From CAYGZM01 sp964354365 (GTDB lineage: Bacteria > Planctomycetota > Phycisphaerae > Sedimentisphaerales > Anaerobacaceae), in assembly GCA_964354365.1 (NCBI GenBank), contig CAYGZM010000169.1, positions 1-7,589 on the forward strand: a stretch of DNA of 7,589 nt, read 5' to 3'. The position numbers were made by a program, and so were the translations under genes. The notes under the pieces are model-generated. The model was not told where the DNA came from. It did no database searches and saw only the letters and a list, made by a program, of their open reading frames with translations. Shown one piece after another: positions 1 to 5,432 of this stretch. Within the stretch, counting starts at the first letter, position 1. Each line of letters opens with the position of its first letter.

Positions 1-34
1 CAGGTATGACAAGGCTTCGCAGGTATGACAAGGC
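1..34. repeat. Two direct copies of a 15-bp unit, cut by the window edge
   Basis: The 15-bp unit CAGGTATGACAAGGC occurs at 1-15 and again at 20-34, separated by TTCG, giving a 19-bp period. It lies just downstream of the stop codon of the minus-strand secreted protein gene. The array may continue beyond the left edge, so its true copy number is unknown. Bases 35-61 hold nothing I can identify, and there is no clear terminator hairpin with a T tract. Confidence 0.7.
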
Positions 35-61
35 GAACCGGTCAGTTTGAGTCATTTCATA

Positions 62-1966
62 TCAATCCGGGTTTAGGTATTTGAATTCGAAGAAGAATCC
101 GTCGGGTCTGGCGATACCGTAGGTTGCGGAGAGGCCGAAGTATTTGCGGACAAGGTCGAATTCCGGCAGGAGCTTGACGTCGATGATGTCAAGGCCCGCC
201 TGTGAGAACATCAGGCCGGAAGTGGATACCCCGACTTTGACCGTCCGCTTCGAGTCATCGGGGGATTCGGCCTCTTCGGCGGCGGCTGTCTTTATTTCTT
301 TCCAGAGGACCTCCGCCACTGCGGCGGTGTCCTCGAAGCCGGCCAGGCCCACACTATCGGGGACGGCTGACCTTGCCTTGGCGAACCACTTGGGCAAATC
401 CCCGGAGGAACCTGCGCTTAGGGTCCGAATCGCGCGTTCGACGGCGGACTCGACGCCTATGACCAGATGGGTATCAGTGACGGCGAAGGCCACTTTGGGC
501 AGCGGCGGAAGGGCCGGCGCCGGCGGCTCAGAGGGGGCCTGTATGGCTGGCTGTGCCGCGGGCATAAAGGCAGGAAGAAAAGTCGATAGGTCAATCAGGT
601 ATATCGTATGGCCGAGGAGCTGGCGCCTGGCGTCAGGGTTGTTCTGGGAAATCATTGCGTGCACGTTCGAGAGGGAGCTTTCCAGAGCGGAACGATTGTT
701 TATGGCCAGCGCGACGAGCGATTCGGCTTTAGGCTCGGCCGGGGACGACCTGTCTATGCTCTGGAAGCCGAGAATCTGCGAGCTCAAGTGGTCGATGATG
801 TCGGCTTTGAGGGTCAGGCCGGGCCGGCCATCGGGACTGGGCGGCATAATCGGCATATACATCAATGCAGCAGCCTGGGGGCTGAAACGCTGAAGGACAC
901 GGGCAAGCTCCTCGTATGCCTTGTTGAAGCTCAGGTTCACAAAGCTCGCAGAAGCAAACCCGGCAGGGGCGAACTTGGGAACCCGCAGGGCCGTCGATTC
1001 AAATTCGAGCATCTTGCAGATACCCTGCTTCTCGCCGTCGATCTTCAAAAACGCCCTGCCGGAAGAGCCGCTTGCGGCTTCCCGCCCGACGCCAATCGAA
1101 AGGCCGAGAGAAATGACATTATCAAGACCGAGGTTGGTTACGGCAGCCTTGAGCTGTCCCGTTGGCTCTTCGGCGCTTATTGCCGCTATCGCCCGCTTCA
1201 CACTGACGTAAAGGTCGATGTCGTGGTGAGGCCCAACCGCTTTTGTGGCGGCGGTGTAGTCGGGGTCATCGGCCAGAGTGGCGCCGGCGGCGCCTTTGAT
1301 GCGCGCTATGACAGACTTGAGAAGGTCGAGATTTGCTGAGCCTACGAGGCAATCGTCGATGAAGCAGTAGCATAAGGCCGGGTCGGACTCGCTCATCAGG
1401 GTCGTGACGGTCACGCCGCGGTAGTCTTCAGTCTTCGTGCGTGCGCCGGCCTCAGCGGCCTGGGCGAGCACCTTATCTATCGTCTCGCGGACTTTGGGGA
1501 GGGCCTGGCCCCACTGGGCTATGACCAGAATCCGCGGCTCGTTGACGTCTTTTGCCTGCTCGGGCATAAAGGCAACTGCGAGCCTGCCGGCGGGCAGCAC
1601 GTCCGCACTTAGAACGGTTGCGATGAACTTGTCGTCTGCTTCTTTGATTTCCCGGCGAATTTTCTCTTTGGTGTCCTCGATAAACGCCGCCATTGCGGGG
1701 TCTTTGTAGAGCTTGTAGAGATCCGTCTTCTTGAATTGCTCCGTTAGCCGTGTGAAATCCGGGATATCGACAAGCAGGACGGTTTCGGGCGGGAGGAGCT
1801 GAGCCGTGCGCGGCAGGCCCGCCAACGTCCGCTGGGCGGGCAAGTCCACAGCCCGGAGGCCGGCGCTTGCGCAGCAAAGCATAAGAGCGCAGGAGCACAG
1901 GAACATCGGCAGAGAAAAGAATCTGCGATTTGTGCGTTTATGAGTTGTTTTTGCGGCGTTTTGCAC
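62..1966 (-). CDS. Secreted protein of unknown function, DUF3352-like
   Basis: This encodes 634 residues from a GTG start. I do not recognise a specific function. Residues 1-39 form a clear Sec signal peptide: a basic n-region (KTTHKRTNRR), a hydrophobic core around FFSLPMFLCSCALML, and a likely cleavage after AGLRA. There is no good lipobox despite the cysteine-rich core. The mature part is mixed alpha/beta. It opens with LPPETVLLVDIPDFTRL (about 58-74), a pattern resembling DUF3352-like proteins of cyanobacteria and planctomycetes, where a strand starts with 'LP-x-(D/E)-T'. A related pattern recurs after a proline-rich linker (about 468-490) as VAFAVTDTHLVIGVESAVE. No catalytic motif or further membrane span is visible. 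The open frame extends upstream to 2173, but that part overlaps the protease gene and reads as low-complexity Ser/Thr/Arg. The GTG is preferred because AAAGGG lies 6 bases upstream and the signal peptide follows at once. An ATG at 1906 is an alternative that would lose the basic n-region. It lies 43 bases downstream of the protease gene, so the two are probably cotranscribed. The function is not known. Confidence 0.85.
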   Translation of the reverse strand: MQNAAKTTHKRTNRRFFSLPMFLCSCALMLCCASAGLRAVDLPAQRTLAGLPRTAQLLPPETVLLVDIPDFTRLTEQFKKTDLYKLYKDPAMAAFIEDTKEKIRREIKEADDKFIATVLSADVLPAGRLAVAFMPEQAKDVNEPRILVIAQWGQALPKVRETIDKVLAQAAEAGARTKTEDYRGVTVTTLMSESDPALCYCFIDDCLVGSANLDLLKSVIARIKGAAGATLADDPDYTAATKAVGPHHDIDLYVSVKRAIAAISAEEPTGQLKAAVTNLGLDNVISLGLSIGVGREAASGSSGRAFLKIDGEKQGICKMLEFESTALRVPKFAPAGFASASFVNLSFNKAYEELARVLQRFSPQAAALMYMPIMPPSPDGRPGLTLKADIIDHLSSQILGFQSIDRSSPAEPKAESLVALAINNRSALESSLSNVHAMISQNNPDARRQLLGHTIYLIDLSTFLPAFMPAAQPAIQAPSEPPAPALPPLPKVAFAVTDTHLVIGVESAVERAIRTLSAGSSGDLPKWFAKARSAVPDSVGLAGFEDTAAVAEVLWKEIKTAAAEEAESPDDSKRTVKVGVSTSGLMFSQAGLDIIDVKLLPEFDLVRKYFGLSATYGIARPDGFFFEFKYLNPD

Positions 1967-1972
1967 TTTATG

Positions 1973-1978
1973 CCCTTT
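1973..1978 (-). promoter_or_regulatory. Shine-Dalgarno site for the secreted protein gene
   Basis: AAAGGG on the minus strand ends 6 bases before the GTG at 1966. It is the only purine-rich site near a start codon that also leaves an intact signal peptide, so it decides the start of the downstream gene. Confidence 0.6.
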
Positions 1979-2009
1979 CGATAATGCGATAGTTCCGTAG
2001 TTCGCTCCG

Positions 2010-3110
2010 CTATGAGCGAGAGGCGTCTTTATCTTTGAGAAAATCAGGCCTGGCCTTGTTGAGCCTTCCGTCCGGCTGGAGGTACCTGTAGCCGGTGTTC
2101 GGATTGTCCTTGTCGTAGGCGAAGGCCTCGCGGTTCTCAATGAAGTGCCTGACATAGTTGACGGGTATTGCAAAACCGAGGCCTCCGTAGAATATGTACC
2201 CCATATTCGTAACGCCGATGACCTCGCCGGCGAGGTTGAAGAGGGGGCCGCCGGAGTTGCCCGGGTTGATGTCGGTATTGGTCTGGAGATAGATAAGCCC
2301 CTCGAAGGCCCTGTTTTTCGTGCTGATTACGCCGTCGGTTACAGTCCGTTCGAGGCCGAGCGGATTGCCTACGGCAAAGACCTGCTCGCCCACTTCGAGG
2401 CGGTTGAGGTCGCCGAGGTAAACAAATCCGGGCTTTGTATCACCCAAGTCTTCGACTTTCAGCAGCGCCAGATCGACAAAGGGATTGAGGGCCTCGATCT
2501 TGACTTTTTTGAATTTTCTCTTTTCGAAGCCGTTTTTGACTTTTGCGAACAGGGTGACTTCGATTTTGGTTTCTCTTTCTATTACGTGGTAGTTCGTTAT
2601 GAGGTATCCGTCTTCGTTAATGAAGAATCCTGAGCCAGTGCCTGCGGGACTGGAGACCTTTACCACGGTCTCAGAGACAGCCTCGGCGCATTTTGCGATG
2701 GTCGTTTTCTTCAGGTCGGCGGTCCTGTACAGGTAATCCGAGGACAGCGCAGCCCCCCGGTCGCCTGTGGGGGCCTGATTTATGTCGTTGACGTCACTGC
2801 GGGCGGGATCGAAGCTCCCGGTGTATTCATACTGGAGTATTTTTTCCTTGGGAATAGCGAGGACCGTTATTCCGATATCCACGTACAACTGGTTTTCTTT
2901 TTCGAGGATTATTTGGCCGGTGATGGTTTGCCCTTCGCGGAGGACAACCGTATCGGCGCGCAAATCCAGCACGAGACAGGGCACAAAAAGAATCACAGAG
3001 CCGACAAGCATAAAGGCGCGTAGGGTGGGCTTCAGCCCACCAGTTCGGTGGGGCAAGCCCCACCCTACCGCCGCACTCTTGCGACACAGTGTTTTTATGA
3101 TTCCAGTCAT
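2010..3110 (-). CDS. HtrA/Deg-type trypsin-like serine protease lacking a PDZ domain, exported
   Basis: This encodes 366 residues, an envelope protease or chaperone of the trypsin-like S1C (HtrA/DegP) type. The catalytic triad is visible: His175 in ITNYHVIE, Asp213 in FVDLALLKV, and Ser286 in NPGNSGGPLF. The spacing and motifs (TGSGFFINEDGYLITN, AVGNPLGLERTVTDGVIS) are typical of the family. Residues 34-52 (MLVGSVILFVPCLVLDLRA) are a hydrophobic export signal with likely cleavage before DTVVL. Residues 53-98 form a small beta-rich domain (LREGQTITGQIILEKENQLY) ahead of the protease domain. The chain ends about 60 residues after the GFAIPVN strand, without the PDZ domains of DegP or DegS. The ATG at 3110 is preferred because AGGG lies 7 bases upstream. 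A TTG at 3116 is less likely. An ATG at 3011 would start directly at the signal peptide but has no Shine-Dalgarno. With the 3110 start, a palindromic repeat encodes residues 15-31 in frame. A sigma70-like promoter lies upstream at 3239-3267. The protease identity is firm; the exact start is not. Confidence 0.9.
   Translation of the reverse strand: MTGIIKTLCRKSAAVGWGLPHRTGGLKPTLRAFMLVGSVILFVPCLVLDLRADTVVLREGQTITGQIILEKENQLYVDIGITVLAIPKEKILQYEYTGSFDPARSDVNDINQAPTGDRGAALSSDYLYRTADLKKTTIAKCAEAVSETVVKVSSPAGTGSGFFINEDGYLITNYHVIERETKIEVTLFAKVKNGFEKRKFKKVKIEALNPFVDLALLKVEDLGDTKPGFVYLGDLNRLEVGEQVFAVGNPLGLERTVTDGVISTKNRAFEGLIYLQTNTDINPGNSGGPLFNLAGEVIGVTNMGYIFYGGLGFAIPVNYVRHFIENREAFAYDKDNPNTGYRYLQPDGRLNKARPDFLKDKDASRS
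3020..3068. repeat. Compound palindromic repeat inside the protease reading frame
   Basis: The outer arms GTAGGGTGGGCTT (3020-3032) and AAGCCCCACCCTAC (3055-3068) are complementary apart from one extra base. Two inner hairpins are also possible: GTGGGCT-TC-AGCCCAC, and GGTGGGG-CAAG-CCCCACC at about 3047-3064. The double-hairpin design resembles the dispersed REP-like palindromes found in many environmental bacterial genomes. Read on the minus strand it encodes VGWGLPHRTGGLKPTL, which has no resemblance to a protein domain. It falls between the basic start of the protease and its hydrophobic signal segment. Confidence 0.8.
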
Positions 3111-3117
3111 TCCCAAG

Positions 3118-3121
3118 CCCT
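3118..3121 (-). promoter_or_regulatory. Shine-Dalgarno site for the protease gene
   Basis: AGGG on the minus strand sits 7 bases before the ATG at 3110. It is the better-supported start because the alternative ATG at 3011 is preceded only by the palindromic repeat and no purine-rich site. Confidence 0.45.
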
Positions 3122-3148
3122 GGCCGCCGGCGGGCGAGCCCTCAATGG

Positions 3149-3180
3149 TTCGACAAGCTCACCATCCTGAGCCTGTCGAA
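3149..3180. repeat. REP-like inverted repeat
   Basis: TTCGACAAGCTCA (3149-3161) pairs with TGAGCCTGTCGAA (3168-3180) with one mismatch across a 6-base loop. The same type of palindrome, with cores like TTCGACAAGCTCA/TGAGCTTGTCGAA, is widely dispersed in bacterial genomes and often appears as spurious 'RQAHHPEPVEG'-like translations, as it does here. It lies in the predicted 5' leader of the protease mRNA. Confidence 0.8.
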
Positions 3181-3238
3181 GGATCGGCGCCCTGCTATCG
3201 TAGCCGGCAACAGGCGCCATCATCAACGCGACTAAACT

Positions 3239-3267
3239 ATTGTAAGTGCCGCGGGCGTTTGATGCAA
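3239..3267 (-). promoter_or_regulatory. Sigma70-like promoter of the protease operon
   Basis: On the minus strand, TTGCAT (3267-3262) is followed after exactly 17 bases by TACAAT (3244-3239). Each hexamer differs from the consensus in one or two positions. Initiation would be near 3232, giving a leader of about 120 bases to the ATG at 3110, which would contain the REP-like inverted repeat. This is a prediction by sight only. Confidence 0.5.
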
Positions 3268-3280
3268 ATGAAAAATAGAC

Positions 3281-3462
3281 TTAGAGCCTATCCCAATAAC
3301 CCAGTCTATTCCGGCTGGCTGCAAAGCCCGATGCCTGCGTTGTCGGCCAAAAACGTTCTCAGCGTGGAACAAACCACGCCTCCGAGCGTTTTTGGCCTGC
3401 CGTCTTGGCCTCGGGCTTTTCGCTCAGCCTCATGACGACCAAGTTATTCGGATAGGCTCTTA
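3281..3462. mobile_element. MITE-like palindromic element with IS5/IS1031-type ends
   Basis: The element spans 3284-3459 (176 bp). Its ends are GAGCCTATCCCAATAAC (3284-3300) and the complement of GAGCCTATCCGAATAAC (3443-3459), 16 of 17 identical. It is flanked on both sides by TTA (3281-3283 and 3460-3462), a candidate target duplication. The interior is an imperfect palindrome with a strong centre: GGCCAAAAACG (3345-3355) pairs with CGTTTTTGGCC (3387-3397), and GCGTGG (3362-3367) pairs with CCACGC (3374-3379). It has no transposase, so it would be non-autonomous. GAGCC-type ends and a TNA target fit the IS1031 subgroup of the IS5 family from family knowledge; that assignment is an inference. 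It lies just upstream of the protease promoter, in the divergent intergenic region. Confidence 0.75.
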
Positions 3463-3465
3463 AGA

Positions 3466-3509
3466 AGCCCCCGGCGGCTGGGGGCTGGCCCGCCCAAGCG
3501 CCGGCGGGC
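3466..3509. repeat. Two adjacent GC-rich hairpins
   Basis: AGCCCCC (3466-3472) pairs with GGGGGCT (3480-3486) across a 7-base loop. Next to it, GCCCGCC (3488-3494) pairs with GGCGGGC (3503-3509) across an 8-base loop. Neither is followed by a T tract, so they are not typical intrinsic terminators. They sit just upstream of the PPIase operon promoter and directly beside the MITE-like element. Confidence 0.5.
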
Positions 3510-3520
3510 GGCGATTTCAC

Positions 3521-3549
3521 TTGGTGGGCGGCGGCAAAACAGTTATAAT
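3521..3549 (+). promoter_or_regulatory. Sigma70-like promoter of the PPIase-lptF-lptG operon
   Basis: TTGGTG (3521-3526), 17 bases, then a consensus TATAAT (3544-3549). Initiation would fall near 3556, giving a leader of about 270 bases before the PPIase ATG at 3825. That leader would contain the multi-stem AT-rich element at 3623-3788. The exact 17-base spacing and perfect -10 make it a good candidate, but it is not tested. Confidence 0.55.
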
Positions 3550-3599
3550 CAGAACTAAATGAGCCAAACTGAAATGTTCAAAATCGAAGGTGCAGCGTC

Positions 3600-3790
3600 G
3601 ATTAGGTATTGTTTTGGATGAGTTCTGCAAAATTGCAGGTTAGACCTATATTATTGAAGAAAATCTCTTTTATGATTTTCTTCAATAATTACCTAAGCGA
3701 TTACGAGACAATACGTTGCCATTGAAAAGAAAAAATCAACAAACGATTTTTTCTTTTCTAAGCAGGCCTAACCTGCAATTTTGCAGAAGC
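3600..3790 (+). other. AT-rich multi-stem element in the operon leader (repeat element or structured RNA)
   Basis: A perfect 21-bp inverted repeat (3623-3643 with 3768-3788, beginning TTCTGCAAAATTGC) encloses two perfect hairpins. The first pairs 3650-3665 with 3674-3689 (16 bp, 8-base loop, arm ATTATTGAAGAAAATC). The second pairs 3724-3737 with 3745-3758 (14 bp, 7-base loop, arm GAAAAGAAAAAATC). Folded, this gives an outer stem and two arms with a single-stranded linker (about 3690-3723). The stretch is much more AT-rich than its surroundings. Near-matching 11-base direct repeats, TATTGTTTTGG (3607-3617) and TATTGTTATGG (3793-3803), flank it and differ at one base, which could be a degraded target duplication. 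It resembles no RNA family I can name. It could be a MITE or a leader RNA; the sequence alone does not decide between them. Confidence 0.6.
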
Positions 3791-3808
3791 CTTATTGTTA
3801 TGGCCACC

Positions 3809-3814
3809 AAGGAG
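3809..3814 (+). promoter_or_regulatory. Shine-Dalgarno site for the PPIase gene
   Basis: AAGGAG lies 10 bases before the ATG at 3825 and is followed by a lysine-rich membrane anchor. It settles the start at 3825 over an in-frame TTG at 3795, which has no comparable site. Confidence 0.75.
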
Positions 3815-3824
3815 ACTGGACAAG

Positions 3825-5420
3825 ATGAAGAAGCTTTCGACCATACTTGCTCTGATTGTCGGGATAGCGATAGGCTATTGTGTCGGGCGTTTCATGCCGG
3901 GCCGAGCCGGGACTAATGAAACCGGCAGGGCGAAACCTGCTGACCTGAAACAGCCTGAAACCAAGCAGCCCGATACCAAATCACCGGCCCAGACGCCGGA
4001 GGCGCAAGAACCCATTGCGGCCCAGACGCTCAAAGACGCCGAGGCAGATCCCAATGTCGTCGCAGCAATAGGCCAATACGTTATCACAAAGGAAGAACTC
4101 AGAAAACGATTGATGATGGAGCTCCAGCCGTACGATTACGACGGATTGTCAGAGAAGGCCGAGCCGACCGACGCCAACGCGGCGCTCATGAAAATGATAG
4201 CTGAAAAGGCTATGACGATGGACGCCCGCAAGCAGAACGTCCTTGTTGAAAATGAAATGATCCTTAATGCGGTCAGGAAATTCAGGGAACGCAAGCTCGT
4301 CAGCCTGCTGATGCAGAAGCAATTGGAGGGCAAGCTATCTGCCGTAGTTTCGGACGCGGAAATCGCCGAGGAGATGAAGGCCGATCCCAAGCTGGACCGC
4401 GAGCGGGCGAAGATGGCGGTCGAAAGGGCGAAGGCCAATGAGATTATGGGCCAATACTACGCGGATATATACAAGAAATCCAATGTCAAAAAAGTAAGCG
4501 CCAATTTCATCAAGGCGGCGCAGCTTCATCAAAGGCTTCTATTCCAGCCGAAGATGGAGCGCAATGTGCCGTTTATTCGCAACAGTCAGATGAGGGACGA
4601 ATTGACCGAGGAAGAAAAGAACATCGTTCTGGCGACGTTCGAGAAGGGAAAGGTAACAGTGAGAGACTGGTTTGAGACTTTGGGCGACATGGCGCCGCCG
4701 CGTCGGCCGAACGATTTGAATACGGCTCAAGGCGTGGAGAGGTTGTTGGACCAGACATTGAGAACGTCTGTTCTTGTTGCCGAGGCAGTGTCGCTGGGAC
4801 TGGGCGAGGACGAAGATATAAGGAAACAGGTAAGAGACTACGAAGATATGAATCTGCTGGGTGACGCCCAACAGACGAAGTACAAGGAAGCGCCGGAGCC
4901 GACGGAAGAGGAGATAAAGGCCTGCTTCGATGAGCATAAGGAGGAATTCAAGGAGGACAAGAAGCTCAAGATCGAGCAGATCTGGTGCTCGGATCTGAAA
5001 ACGGCGGAAAAAGCGAAGGCGGAATTGGATGAAGGCAAAGACTTCAATTCGGTCAAACAGGAGTATTCGCTGGAGAAGGAGGGCTCGCCCGGCGCGGCGG
5101 GCAAGGCTTTCGATACCTACCCCCGAACCGAGGCCTATTTCTGGCCGGAGTTATGGGAAGGCGAACCGAATAATGTGGTGGGACCTCTCAAGGGTATGTA
5201 TGGCGATGGGTTCAAGTGGCGCATCGTTAAGATTCTCGAAAAGAACCAGGGCACGATACCCGATTTTTCGGAGAGAGCAGCAAACCACGCAAAGTCGATA
5301 GTCCAGGCCCAGAGAAGACTTGCTCTGATGGAGAAGTACTGCAAAGAGCTGCTTGGGAAGTACTCTTACAAGATTTACGCCGAGAGGATCAAGGATATAA
5401 ACCCGCTGGATATTCCGTGA
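3825..5420 (+). CDS. Membrane-anchored PpiC/SurA-like peptidyl-prolyl isomerase
   Basis: This encodes 531 residues, a periplasmic folding factor of the parvulin type held to the inner membrane. Residues 1-24 (MKKLSTILALIVGIAIGYCV) are an uncleaved anchor or signal. Residues about 26-72 form a Pro/Lys/Gln-rich linker with repeated KQPETKQPDTK-like units. VVAAIGQYVITKEELRKRL (about 78-96) matches the SurA_N-type opening strand. A long charged helical region follows to about residue 355, with a second 'VTVRDWFETL' motif near 277-286 suggesting an internally repeated chaperone module. The parvulin-like domain covers about 357-475: EPTEEEIKACFDEHKEEF, then GKDFNSVKQEYS, then VVGPLKGMYGDGFKWRIVKILE. 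The last motif corresponds to the family's 'GPV-S-FG-HIIKV' end. The domain is divergent, so isomerase activity is not assured; it may act mainly as a chaperone. It begins the operon and lies 12 bases before lptF, consistent with a role in outer-membrane assembly. Called from motifs only. Confidence 0.82.
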   Translation: MKKLSTILALIVGIAIGYCVGRFMPGRAGTNETGRAKPADLKQPETKQPDTKSPAQTPEAQEPIAAQTLKDAEADPNVVAAIGQYVITKEELRKRLMMELQPYDYDGLSEKAEPTDANAALMKMIAEKAMTMDARKQNVLVENEMILNAVRKFRERKLVSLLMQKQLEGKLSAVVSDAEIAEEMKADPKLDRERAKMAVERAKANEIMGQYYADIYKKSNVKKVSANFIKAAQLHQRLLFQPKMERNVPFIRNSQMRDELTEEEKNIVLATFEKGKVTVRDWFETLGDMAPPRRPNDLNTAQGVERLLDQTLRTSVLVAEAVSLGLGEDEDIRKQVRDYEDMNLLGDAQQTKYKEAPEPTEEEIKACFDEHKEEFKEDKKLKIEQIWCSDLKTAEKAKAELDEGKDFNSVKQEYSLEKEGSPGAAGKAFDTYPRTEAYFWPELWEGEPNNVVGPLKGMYGDGFKWRIVKILEKNQGTIPDFSERAANHAKSIVQAQRRLALMEKYCKELLGKYSYKIYAERIKDINPLDIP

Positions 5421-5432
5421 CTGAAGCAAGAA

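Noticed and set aside
608..1339. Plus-strand open frame of 243 codons opposite the secreted protein gene
   Set aside because: It is an antisense shadow of a gene with a clear signal peptide, and shows no domain, hydrophobic pattern or Shine-Dalgarno.
1967..2173. N-terminal extension of the secreted protein's open frame up to 2173
   Set aside because: It overlaps the end of the protease gene in another frame and reads as Ser/Thr/Arg-rich filler. A GTG with a Shine-Dalgarno and an immediate signal peptide gives a better start at 1966.
2145..2633. Plus-strand open frame opposite the protease
   Set aside because: It mirrors the conserved protease codons on the other strand; no independent protein features are seen.
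3185..3216. Weak inverted repeat GGCGCC...GGCGCC around GCTATCGTAGC in the protease leader
   Set aside because: The arms need a bulge and the central hairpin is only 4 bp; not distinguishable from chance in GC-rich sequence.
2782..3435. Plus-strand open frame of 217 codons across the intergenic region
   Set aside because: It reads through three palindromic repeats and includes VRQAHHPEPVEGS, a typical spurious translation of a REP-like repeat.
3466..3509. GC-rich hairpins as intrinsic terminators
   Set aside because: No T tract follows on either strand, and no gene ends toward them: both flanking operons start here and run outward.
3650..3758. CRISPR-like repeats (two arms with similar GAAAATC/GATTTTC sequences)
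   Set aside because: The similarity reflects two separate hairpins. There are no regularly spaced direct repeats with unique spacers.
3716..3916. Plus-strand 66-codon open frame before the PPIase
   Set aside because: It starts inside the multi-stem element and overlaps the PPIase start in another frame; its sequence is explained by the hairpin arms.
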